DNA from: Chalara sp. BL73
Lineage: Eukaryota; Ascomycota; Leotiomycetes; Helotiales
Length of the DNA: 64,000 nt
Assembly (NCBI GenBank): GCA_918026815.1
Contig: CAKJVC010000061.1
Location: 682,001 to 746,000 of the forward strand
Direction of reading: 5' to 3'
In this document: one piece after another, positions 49,130 through 59,460 of the stretch
Position numbering within the stretch: position 1 is the first letter of the stretch
Layout of the letters: each line of letters opens with the position of its first letter
Made by a program: the position numbers and the translations under genes
Notes under the pieces: generated by a model
Seen by the model: the letters and a program-made list of their open reading frames with translations, nothing else
Databases searched by the model: none
Told to the model about the DNA's origin: nothing

Positions 49130-50904
49130 TCATGAGCTAGTTTCCGTCGGGCTTGGCCACGATGTCCGTTTTCGCGTCTTCATATACAAATTCCTTGGCC
49201 TAATTGTTTGAAACATGGGATCATACTCGATCGTATCATTGCCATGTCGCATGAATTCGTATCGATAAACCAATTGGGCCAACAACATCTTGACCTCCCG
49301 CAACACGAAGTTCATAGCTATACACATCCTTGGGCCCATCGCGAAAGGAATGTAGGCGGCCCTGTGGCGTGACTTGACCTGTTCGGTATCCCATCGCTCA
49401 GGCTCGAACCGCGCGGGGTTCTCCCAGATTCGATCATTATGGTGAAGATGGTGCACCTCAGGAATGACCACAGCTCCTTTCGGCAGCCGAAAGCCGTTTG
49501 GCAAGATCAGGTCTGTCCTGGCTGTTCTCGCGGGTTGGAAAGAGGTTGTGTGATGCCTCTGGGTCTCTTTGATGAAGTTATCAAGAAACGAGAGTCGTCC
49601 GCTGAACTCCCCAGTCATCTCGGTCTCTTCGGTCATGCCATTGTCGACCAGTTCTTGTAAGATTTTGGACTGGCAACCATCATAAGTAGCTAGGCCGTAG
49701 AGAAGCCAGGATAGAAGTGAGCTGGTGGTAACAAACCCGGCCGTAATAGCTACGATCAGTGCTGGCCTGCGAGTTTCAGCTGACATCTTGTTGCCTTTAT
49801 TGTCTGTGGCGCGAATGAAATAGTCTAAAACTAAATGTTAACCTATGAACCATAACGGGTGATTATAAAACTCACCTGTCAAATTCTTGGTCTTGAGGGC
49901 GGCTTCCTGTAAAGGTATATCGCCTTCACCTACCGAGGCTACGGCAACGTGTTTTCCGACACGAGACCCGACCTCATGCCACGTGTCACGAAGACGCTTA
50001 GGGTCACCAAAGGGTAGCCAGGTGTACCAGGTTCCCCAGGATGTCACCTTTTTGTTCAGACCAAGCAGCCTGAAGATAGCGGCGACGGTGTCGTGAATAG
50101 GAGAGTCAACTTTTTCGAAGTGACCAAAGTCTGTATCGATGAACAGTTCTCCCACTATCTGGGAGGCGAGTTTGAGCATGTACTCGTACGCGTTCCAGGA
50201 AAAGTTGTCTTCTTCTAACTTGTCAAATATCGGAAATGTTTTGCGAGCTGTTGCGACAATGGTACTGCTGTATTTGTCAATCGCTTTAGGGCCGAAAGCC
50301 GGGACCATGAACTTGTGGGCTTCTTTCCAGACATCCGTGTGGGTGTCGGTCAAAAAGACACCAGCATGTGGACTTTTGACTCCATATAATGGGTGGGATT
50401 CGTTGATTTCCTTGGTGAAAAATGTGGTCTCCTTGAATACATGTGCTACAATCTCGGGTTCGTTGGTGTGGTAAACAGTCCGGCCCATGACTGTGGTTTT
50501 GAAAATGGAACCGTAGGTCTGGAACAGCCGCTCGTGGTTACCAATGTGATCAGGATACACCTCGCAATGACTTCCGATAAACGGTAGACCTGGAGGCCCA
50601 GGAGGGTCGCTGACAGCGCGTCCGTTGACTAAGACGCCGATGGGCTTTTGAAATTGCTTGAGCAAAGCCAAGTTATCGCACAGAGATCCGTCTACGAGGA
50701 AGGACAATGCTAAAGAAGTATGGTCTAAGCAAGCCGCATATCAAAATGTCAACATCGCGACCTCAGAGACATACCACTTGGATCGATGATTCTGAACTTT
50801 TCTGCCACAGCCTGCTTTAGGCTACGCAGGTGCATCGAGGTGGGCAAGGAGATGGAGACATGTTTGCTCAGCGAGTCGCCGGCCAAAAAGAATTCACACG
50901 ACAT
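49130..50904 (-). CDS. Cytochrome P450 with soluble N-terminal extension
   Basis: Three exons on the minus strand (50904-50775, 50709-49876 and 49824-49130) join in frame to 552 residues. The P450 core starts at DPPGPPGLPFIG, near residue 80. It has an I-helix AGFVTTS, the ExxR motif ETQR at 408-411, FEPERW, and the haem motif FAMGPRMC with Cys489. The first 80 residues (MSCEFFLAGDSL, LPTSMHLRSLKQAVAEKF and so on) are not a membrane anchor. They read like a compact beta-grasp, ubiquitin-like module, as in a fungal P450 subfamily I recall only generally. The I-helix lacks the usual acidic residue before Thr (AGxD/E-T), which may alter proton delivery. It is divergent from the second P450, and a b5 gene lies 2.7 kb away. 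The reaction is unknown. Confidence 0.87.
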
Positions 50905-52063
50905 AATGGGAGTCGAGTCTCGAGAGCTCCCTCAGGCTCAGGACAATTCGCAATGCAAATTGCGAACCGGGTTATCTACGGGAGAGATTGTCAAAAAGAT
51001 GAGGATCTGGGGTTGGATGTTACTGGCCATGCCTCATAGCATATATCGATTGCTTATGTAATTGGTAAAAAATTATAACGATTGAATACCGAGTTAATTC
51101 CTGTATTTAGCTTCTCTTACAAGGTTCCTGAAGGGCCCGAACCCGAACCTGAAACTAGAACTTGAACCCGAACCCAAACCCGTGCCGCAGCGCGGAAGTG
51201 CCCGGCCACATGACGACCTGGCTTTCTCTTACTGTACAAGGGCTCCCTGAAGAACACGTGGCGCGGCGCTAATGTACCCTGCTTCCCTGTTTCCCTGACC
51301 CCTGCTACAAGGCCAAGGTTCTTAGAATCCGATCCCACCCAATCCTTGTATGTGCATGTCTCCGTCTCTCCACAACCGCAGCCCGGCCGCCAAGCAAGAC
51401 GCCATCACCCATGCAGATGGTTGAATAGCGTCAGATAGCCTACGCCTTACGCGCTGTGCCCCCCCAATCACTACCGTGACCGCGTATCTTAAACAACCCC
51501 GTACTCGCAATGGCACGCCGATGTGTCGCATATGCAGTGAATTGTCGGTACTGTATCAGTATCTTGCAGACAACTGGTACCCTACATCGCCTAACATGTA
51601 CTTAGGATTGTATTGTATCATACCATCATCCTACAGTATGCGCCTTCCTTCGGCCAAGCACGAAAGTAATCCCCCGACATCCCCGCCAACGCTTATGGCT
51701 GTATTTGAAAGCGAAGGGTTTGCCGCTTTTACAATTCTCCAGGATGATAACCCTTCCATCCTTGGCGAATTTATGCTAGACCTACTAAGTATTCTTCTTA
51801 TCTATTCCTACGGAATGTGAATACCCGGCCTTACGGTACGCTATATCTTGTAAAGATTGAAGTTATCGATTGCATATAATTGGTGTTGGGAGCGAGCATT
51901 ACTTCCCTTTCTTCATGAGAACGTAACACTTGATCCTCTTTCACTGCCAGTCTATACGATTCGTGTGCTGAAGACGAAATTAAAGGTTATTATTTCTTCG
52001 ATAGAGCGCGTCGCTGTATAACCCTGACGATTTTGCACTGTTTTATTCGACAACGAATTTAAG
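50905..52063. promoter_or_regulatory. Divergent promoter region between two P450 genes
   Basis: 1159 bp without a supported gene. Near 51120-51180 there is a short array of AACCC/GAACCCGAA-type hexamers. The ORFs at 51322-51820 are not supported. Confidence 0.45.
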
Positions 52064-53936
52064 ATGTATTTATTTCTCGGGTCGATATCGCTTGTTTCGG
52101 TATGGGAGTACTCTATGTAGCTATTGATGCGTTGATATTAACTGTTTACAGCTCATCGGCTACTGGGTCGGTTGGTCCTCGTTTACCGAATCATATATAC
52201 TGCTTCCATGTGTATTACTTCTTTTGGTATGGGAGTACTCAATGGAGTTTGAAAAGTCGATACTAACTGTTCACAGCCCATAGTATACTCCACTGTTTGG
52301 ATTGTTTACACAACTTGGTTTCACCCTTTGGCACGCTACCCTGGGCCGAGGCTCGCGGCGATCACAAATGTAAGCTTTTGCAACTTTGCTGTCTTTTAGT
52401 ATTGTGCTGATATCTTGTTTAATAGTTCTGGTATGCGTGGGCATGGACAAGCAGCAATTGGCCGACAATAATGAAGAATGCCCATGATAAATATGGTGGG
52501 CATTACGTCAGACCTCTTGAAGTATATGACAACTAATACCTCTAGGGGACGTTGTCCGAATCGCCCCCAATGACTTGTCGTTCATCAAACCCCAAGCATT
52601 TCGGGATATCTACGGCCACCCTCTGAAAGGACGCAAGCTCTTTCCGAAACCGGAAATCTTTTGGAAAACTTTTAATGCGCCTGGCATGTTTCACATCCTA
52701 GATGTAGAGGAAGCTGCAGCGACCCGTGACTTGCTTTCCCCGGGATTCAGTCCCAGAGCTCTACGAAATCAGGAACGCGTGATCCAGGATTACACGGATC
52801 TGCTGGTGGCAACCCTTCGTCGTCTTAGCGTCGAAGAAAAGAAGACAGTAGATATCAGTGACGCATTCAACTGGATAACATTCGATATCCTTGGTGTGTG
52901 AAATCTTCCCCATTTATCGTATGTGAGGGCTAAAACATTTGGGTAGGTGAACTTGCATTTGGCGAGTCTTTCGATGCAGTCAAAAATGCCAAGACACACT
53001 TCTGGACAAGCGTAAATGCCCCTTTATGCCTTTTCCTCTACTGACTCAAGAGTCATTCTCTCCGAATGAGCAATACTGATCGCTGGTTGCCTTTTCTAGG
53101 TCATTATGACGGCGAACTTCATTCAAATCATTCCCGGTCTCTTGATGCGCCTCCCAATATTAAAACTCGCTAGTCCATGGTTCATGACGAAGGAACAGGC
53201 TGCAATCTACGACATGCACCGACGGCTTACCATGGAGAAGATACAAAAACGGATCAAACTCGGAGATGTCGCCAAGGATGATTTCTTCTCGCATGTCCTG
53301 AAAGGCGAGTTGACCGAAGATCAGCTCGCTTCGCACGCGAGTGTCTTTATGGTTGCGGGAGCAGAGACCATAGCAATTGTCTTGACAGGAACAACCACAT
53401 TCCTGGCACAGAATAAGCATTGCTTCAACAAACTCAAAGACGAAGTCTGTTCCGCCTTCAAGGACAGCGCGGAGATAGACGGCGAATCTACTGCTCGACT
53501 TCCTTACCTGAAGGCCGTGATCGAAGAAGGTCTTCGCCTGTTTCCACCCGTCTCTGGTTTGCCTCGTGTTTCACCCGGAGAAACCATAGATGGAACTTAT
53601 ATCCCGGAAGGCGTAATCGTTATGGCGGAAACACGAACGATAGCTCGAGACCCACGCAACTTCCCTGACCCAGACACGTTTAAGCCTGAGCGGTGGATTG
53701 ATGAGAGGCAGTCAATGGATCGGCGGCTTACTAATCTGGCTTTTGCTATGGGGCCACGAGGCTGCATGGGCCTCCAAATGGCGCAGATTGAGATGCGCAT
53801 TGTGCTGGCAAAGTTGGTGTTCGCCTTTGATTGGGAACTTCTTGATCCGGATGTTGATCTCGTCCGGCAGTGCCGACAGCTTGTACAGACGCAGAGGCCA
53901 CCGGTCAAGGTTCAATTTCACCCACGGCGCGGCTGA
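52064..53936 (+). CDS. Membrane-anchored cytochrome P450 (fungal isotrichodermin-hydroxylase-like type)
   Basis: Seven exons (52064-52099, 52152-52226, 52277-52369, 52426-52495, 52546-52893, 52947-53011 and 53100-53936) splice in frame to 507 residues. The hydrophobic N-terminus ([19 protein letters not shown]) anchors it in the ER, and [15 protein letters not shown] is the proline-rich hinge. The I-helix AGAET is at 315-319, the ExxR motif EGLR at 372-375, FKPERW in the PERF region, and the haem motif FAMGPRGC with Cys451. All catalytic motifs are intact. Family members hydroxylate or epoxidise fungal secondary metabolites using NADPH-P450 reductase. It starts 1.16 kb from the oppositely oriented first P450. 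Introns 1 and 2 are strikingly alike in sequence. Confidence 0.9.
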
Positions 53937-54405
53937 GTTCCAGGGTTGCACCTCAAATGCAACAGAGGTGTGACAGGTCAGGTACTGTGTGGCCGGTGGC
54001 TTGACTGGTGGTATGTAAGGCCATACCCTAGATGGGTGGTTCTGCTATTCTCTCTCTCTTTCTTCATCGATATCGTAGGTAGTACTAGGTATCCAATGTC
54101 ACCAGATTCGAGGCATAGCCTCTCACAGGTGGATTCTGATAATGCATCAAGTATCTGCTTTGATTTGGACTATCGGTAAGAGAGCCTACTTGAGACCAGA
54201 ACATGACATTGTCTCTAGTGAACCCCCGTTTACCCTTGAAAGCGTAATAAATATATAGTATAATGTGGCGGTAAAGCCAATTTATAAATACATAAATTTA
54301 AAACGAGGGTATATCCTGGTTTTTGATCATGTAACAATCTGCAAAAGGAATAACTCCCACCTCTCCCCCCCCCCCCCCTGGAAGAAAAAACAACACAAAA
54401 TAAAT
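53937..54405. other. Intergenic between convergent genes
   Basis: A poly-C run lies at about 54366-54380. No gene seen. Confidence 0.45.
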
Positions 54406-55383
54406 TTATGGCCGCCATAGTCCTTTATTGCCTCGAAGCTCGGCAAGCAGCCTTTTATGTTCCTCCTTCGAAGTGATAATCTTGCCTTGATGCATAGCTT
54501 CGTACAAAAGTTTTGGATGAATCCCAGCATCTCGCGTACAAATTATGCTAATTTCCTTGCTAAGGTCCAGGCTTACTGGCGGGTATGATGGCCATTCTTG
54601 CTGCAGTATTCCTTCCAGGCTAGCTATCTCCGCGTCAAAGATCGCCTGATCTTTTGTGACATGTGAGCTCCCGAAGCCTTGTAGCAACGCATGGCTGTCC
54701 ACCACCAGGAAGCTGCCCTGGTTGAGGGACCCATGAGCAATTCGAAGGCCGTGAAGCTTTGCTAAGGCCGATTTACAGACCTGTAAATCGCTATAGGACG
54801 CGCGACGCGCTTTCACCCTCTCGAGCATGTAACCGCAAATCCGGTCTTTGTTCTCTGTAATATGGGCGAGGAACTTTGGGGCGATGTTGTGGTCGTCGAT
54901 CCGAGCGAAGATTTGAGTCTCGTTGGCCACCCCAAAAACACAGTCTGGATACCATTCCCAGTTGACTACCACGCTCTCCATTCCCAATTGCCTTGGGTAT
55001 ATTGCCGAATACATTTGGCCCCAACGCTGAGGCTCGTCCATGTCAGCAAATCCATCTTCTAACGTCAGCCAGTCAACCGAAACCGAATGCCACGCCTCCC
55101 CCGCCCTTTGCAGAGCCACCTTTTCTGTATGATGCAAATCATACTTGCCGGTGGCTGTGTTACGAATCAAATGGCCAATATTCCAATCGCCGTTTGGTAT
55201 TGTTGTAATACCTAACTCTTCTCCACGAATGTCGGGGAGAGCCGGGTTATGTGTGGGAAAGCCAAGGTATTTGATCACCGACAATGACGTTAAAATTCGG
55301 TAATAGCCATGATCAAATCCAAGCACGCCCGAAACCGCGTCAATAATTGTAAACGAGGTGTTATGTGCAATAGGACTCTCCAT
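54406..55383 (-). CDS. Fungal protein kinase-like (pseudokinase-like) protein
   Basis: An intron-free frame; the preferred start (MESPIAHNTSF) gives 325 residues, and an upstream in-frame Met at 55425 would add 14. The text follows a large fungal family often labelled protein-kinase-like: IPNGDWNIGHLIRN, WHSVSVDWLTLEDGF, then LAKLHGLRIAHGSLNQGSFLV and ALLQGFGSSH. The catalytic loop normally reads HGDLNxxNF and the metal-binding motif DFG/DFE. Here the catalytic Asp is Ser (HGSLNQ) and the metal Asp is replaced (QGFGSS). A phosphotransfer role is thus unlikely unless compensated. Function is unknown. It lies convergent with the second P450 and may simply be a neighbour. Confidence 0.65.
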   Translation of the reverse strand: MESPIAHNTSFTIIDAVSGVLGFDHGYYRILTSLSVIKYLGFPTHNPALPDIRGEELGITTIPNGDWNIGHLIRNTATGKYDLHHTEKVALQRAGEAWHSVSVDWLTLEDGFADMDEPQRWGQMYSAIYPRQLGMESVVVNWEWYPDCVFGVANETQIFARIDDHNIAPKFLAHITENKDRICGYMLERVKARRASYSDLQVCKSALAKLHGLRIAHGSLNQGSFLVVDSHALLQGFGSSHVTKDQAIFDAEIASLEGILQQEWPSYPPVSLDLSKEISIICTRDAGIHPKLLYEAMHQGKIITSKEEHKRLLAELRGNKGLWRP

Positions 55384-57798
55384 TATTACTAAAGAGAATG
55401 CGGGCTCGAGTGGAGTACAAAGCAAAACAGGCTAAGGGCTGAAGGAGATAGCATGGAGAATTGAAAAGGGCCGCGATACAAAAAGATATTTTAACTACAA
55501 AATGCACTGTTGGAGAAAGGATTGGAGGATGGAATTAGTGAAATATATATAAGTAGACGAGGTTGAGCAATAAACAAGCGAAAAGAAGGAGGAATATATT
55601 GCTTTCGCCACATTTGGCTATCTGTGCTGTGTTGTCTATTAAGAAACAAAAAAGGCAGTAAATCACAACAGTCGTAACATAAAACATGAAAAATGACTGT
55701 ATACGCACACTGCGACCCAAGTAAGCTTACATTTGGCAAATCTTTCAGCGCGCCTGCTGGAATGAATAAGTGCATTCGGCAAGTTGCATGATCTTACATA
55801 TGCGACGAGCCATTTCATTTGCGGCCATTTTCAAGCAAGCAGGGCACATCTGCAAAGTGGTAGGCTTGCATATACCCAAGCGATCAGGAGCTTGAGGAGC
55901 ACTTGCTGATTCGCGAAGCGATGTTGGCACTTTGTTGGATTAGAAAAAAGGGTTACGCGATTTATTTCAGTAAAAAGGGGGTCTTTGACGTAGCTTCGGG
56001 GGGGGGGGTGGGGGTTGGGGTAAAAAATCGAGTATGGGATAAAAGGTAAAAACTATATATATCCTGCCCAGCGTTGTACTGCCGCGGGATGCAAAGACCC
56101 TAGAATTGTGACTGCGAGGAAAGATGGGGTTCAAAGCATTACGAGAATACCGTCTTTTCATTGCACTGGTGTCAATTTCCATCGTTGGCAACACGGGAAG
56201 AAAAAGGTAAGAAGAGTTGGACATACAAAGGAAGGTATCTTAATGTTGCGCTGTCAAAGGCAGTTGCAAGCATTTCTATTGGGCTGGTATCTTCACCTAC
56301 TCGTGCCAGCCTGGGCATTTGGATGTTGACACTCATCTAAAGCCCCTGTATCGATGTCATCATTCAGTGTATAGCATAGTCCTCAGTTTCTGCTATGTTC
56401 TTCTCCCAGAAGTCAACCGGTCCATTCTTTGCCAGAGGATTCAATGTCCCTCTTTGTTTCTACCAAGGATCCAGGTCGGCACTAGCTATGCCGAAGGTAT
56501 GTTGCACTCAAAATGCCCATCGCTCATCACAGGGCTTGCGAGTGAGCCGACATCGTCGTCATCTTCTCGTCCATGTGCCGCGACTTCTAACAAATAGTTT
56601 ACGAAGGCATCACAAACACCCAACATCATGTCACGAGAGTCGCCTGATTCGTCGTTTGGACTACCCACCAACCCGTCCGCCTCTGAGTCCGAACTTAGTC
56701 CGAACTCAGTACTCCAACAAGTATGCTCCATGCCAAAAGAGCGATGCCGCCGTTTCCCCAGGAGGCCATACTCAAGATGATGTAATGATATGGCATCGCC
56801 ACGAAGGCTCTCCTCATTGCTCATTGATTTATCATCTGTAGTCCATCTCTTATAGGTTTTCAGTAAGCTTGCTGCTGCTTGATGTCGATTCCCCAAACCC
56901 AATCTAACTGACTGAATATATTGGAGTCTTCCCCGCCATGCACAGCAGCATCCTCTGCCAGAAGATACGCAACTATGTCCAGCTGGCCATGCTCCAAGCA
57001 CCTCCTGGAGGGATTGTTTTATATTGATGGAGAAGCAGAGTGCATCATGAAATCTCCCATACGCTGCACAGCGACTGTTATATAGAAGAGTAAAAAGGCG
57101 GGGCCCGCCATGAAACGTGTTGCTTAAGGCCATTGGAGTGAAGGATTCTAGGTTATTTTCTGCCCAGGAATGGGCTTGGAGCAGGAGGGCAGGCGCAATA
57201 TTGGCTCAGAAACTTACATATGGGGATTACAGGAATCGCAGCGTGTGATGAAAGAAGTAAAATCGAGCTGCACAAGAATATTGGAGTGAGGGCTAGGGGG
57301 AGGTGCTCGGTTTCACTTTGAAGTTTATTATTCTTAACTTATTTGTGTCTGTCATATCGGTCGGCCTGGGTGGACGGCAACTAAAATGAAGATGCCACGT
57401 GGCCCCGTTTAGCGATAATCTTGATGCGAACCCCAATTATCGCGGCTCAACTTAGAGTCGAGGTCAAGAACACAGATAAAAGACACAATTCAAAGAGTCC
57501 ATATCACTACCATCCATTAGATTGTTAGGACCAGACACGAAACCATCTCCACCGCGAACGAAGGTTCTGTAACGACTCAATTATGGATCACGGCAATCGA
57601 ATGGGTGGCTCTGATAGTGTGAAATACAGCTTGAATTGTATGGAGTAGCCAAAGGATTGCAAATCGTCTGAAGAAAGAAGAGAGGGGGAAGGAGAAGCTA
57701 AGTAAGGTGGAGAGGATGTGGGTGCCTGAGGCTCCCAACCGGCTCAGGCACGTAAATATCATTCTCCAACAGGCACGGAGGTTGACGAGCACCACATC
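55384..57798. other. Non-coding or unresolved, 2.4 kb
   Basis: The left end is the promoter of the kinase-like gene. ORFs on both strands (for example 56486-57133 minus and 56395-56841 plus) overlap each other and match nothing I recognise. A G-run lies near 55998-56008. Confidence 0.4.
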
Positions 57799-59460
57799 AT
57801 GAGCCAGCAAAGGATCACCCTCTTCTTCCCCTCCATCACGTCGAGAAAAAGGGCTTCCCCAGATGCAAAATGTCACTTCCTCGCCCTCCCATTCAGCATT
57901 CGGCGTCAGATCTACTATGAAGCCGGCCTGCGCTCCGGGCAGATGATTCACATGAACTATTGGGCGACACGCAGGAGACGGCACATCACCAGCCATCTGG
58001 AAGGCTATGATCACCACAACGATGACCATTTGCCCCCTTTGCCACTCAGTCTGTTTGCTGTCTGCCGTGTGGTCGGCGAGGAATTGACTCGATTGTTCTA
58101 CGGCGAGAATCGCTTTGCTATCACGCGTCGGGCTCCCCGCGGATTGAGAGTATTGGAACAGTTCAGGGAGTCCACTCTGGCCATCATCAACTTCCTCATT
58201 GTCCGAGTAAACCTTGCCTCTTGCCGTGGTCTATGTTACGGTCCTCCGAGCCGTAGATGCGGGGGTAGCCACTTCCCCTGCATCGACCCCTCGCACCACG
58301 ACGCCCCCTTGAGCCATGCATCTGCTTCGCATCAAACTATCATTTCCCATTGGCAACGCATCTGTCGGCGATGGGCGGAAACCGTTCAGCCGGGCCAACT
58401 TTCACTATATGTGATATGCGATTGCGAAGACCGACGAACAGTTGACCTAATTGTCAAGCCATTGCTCTCAGTGCCAATCCTGCAAGATTGTGGGCTGCGT
58501 CTGGCGAGCGATTACGATGATGATCTGCAGAGTGTAGCAAAAGAAACAGCGCTAGGTCTCACTGGCCGCTCAACCCCCGTTATTCTACAACCATTCCGGT
58601 TCTTGGATCTACCCAAAGAGATTCAACTCAATATTCTCCAACAAACAAACTTAGCAAGCAGGAACGAAATTTGTTGCAGAGAGGGCCATATGCGGTATCC
58701 TAGACCATGTCGTGGCAATGGAATGGCCACTAGCAACGAATTTATGGACAGCAGTCTCCTAAGATGTTTCTGTTGCAAGGGTCACTCTGCATTTAACTTT
58801 CGTTGTGGTGATTACTGCGAGAGCCTAGGGTTCCCCTCCGCACTTTTTCTTGTGTGCCGTGAGCTTCGGGAGGCTGCCATGGAAGTGTTCTATGGATGGA
58901 ATGAATTTGCAGTATCCATGGTGCACCCTATGCTCTCGCGAGACAATCCCGCGCCAGGAGATGGCACGTCGACAATCACTCCCAGCCTGAAGCAGTTCCC
59001 GAAAGGCTCTCTACCATTTCTCACCTCTCTGAAACTTGAGTTCGAGCCGGCTGAGCTTAACATGCTGCAGCCCAGCCAAGTGGGTTGGAACAACTGGATG
59101 GACACGATTGATTTACTATCAAAAGAGGTCACTCCAGCGATCCTAACCCTTGAAATTCGGTTCACAGAAAATTTCTATGTTTCAGTCTGGAACCTGCGAG
59201 AAGAGCTAGACCCCTATTACGAAGAACGCATGTGGGGTACATATACGGCTTTTATTCAACCCGTGGCTGCTCTCAGGGGTCTGAAGAACTTCTTCGTTCA
59301 TTTGAATTGGGGTACGAGCTGTGGTATCCCAGGTAAGGGAGTACTGGATGGCAGGCAGGTGCTTGAACAAAAGCTTGAGAGGATGGTCATGAGTGAGGGA
59401 TATGAGGCTTGGCAGTGTGGTAAGGAGGTGAGGATGGATATGACAGGGGCTGAATACTAA
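57799..59460 (+). CDS. F-box-like fungal protein with two tandem modules
   Basis: A single exon encodes 553 residues. Near residue 28 the motif FLALPFSIRRQIYYEAGL is the fungal FLxLPxEIRxxIY F-box-like start, followed by LFAVCRVVGEELTRLFYGENRFAI. The pattern repeats in the second half: FRFLDLPKEIQLNILQQTNL, then LFLVCRELREAAMEVFYGWNEFAV. This suggests an internal duplication. A cysteine-rich insert (CFCCKGHSAFNFRCGDYC) lies in the second module. Such proteins are numerous in ascomycetes. They may be substrate receptors of SCF ubiquitin ligases, but function is rarely known. It is probably unrelated to the metabolic genes. Confidence 0.75.
   Translation: MSQQRITLFFPSITSRKRASPDAKCHFLALPFSIRRQIYYEAGLRSGQMIHMNYWATRRRRHITSHLEGYDHHNDDHLPPLPLSLFAVCRVVGEELTRLFYGENRFAITRRAPRGLRVLEQFRESTLAIINFLIVRVNLASCRGLCYGPPSRRCGGSHFPCIDPSHHDAPLSHASASHQTIISHWQRICRRWAETVQPGQLSLYVICDCEDRRTVDLIVKPLLSVPILQDCGLRLASDYDDDLQSVAKETALGLTGRSTPVILQPFRFLDLPKEIQLNILQQTNLASRNEICCREGHMRYPRPCRGNGMATSNEFMDSSLLRCFCCKGHSAFNFRCGDYCESLGFPSALFLVCRELREAAMEVFYGWNEFAVSMVHPMLSRDNPAPGDGTSTITPSLKQFPKGSLPFLTSLKLEFEPAELNMLQPSQVGWNNWMDTIDLLSKEVTPAILTLEIRFTENFYVSVWNLREELDPYYEERMWGTYTAFIQPVAALRGLKNFFVHLNWGTSCGIPGKGVLDGRQVLEQKLERMVMSEGYEAWQCGKEVRMDMTGAEY

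Noticed and set aside
56486..57133. 215-aa minus-strand ORF
   Set aside because: No recognised domain, biased Cys/Gly composition, and overlapping ORFs on the other strand; not supported as a gene.
57577..58029. 150-aa minus-strand ORF
   Set aside because: Overlaps the start of the intact F-box-like gene on the opposite strand and has no family signal.
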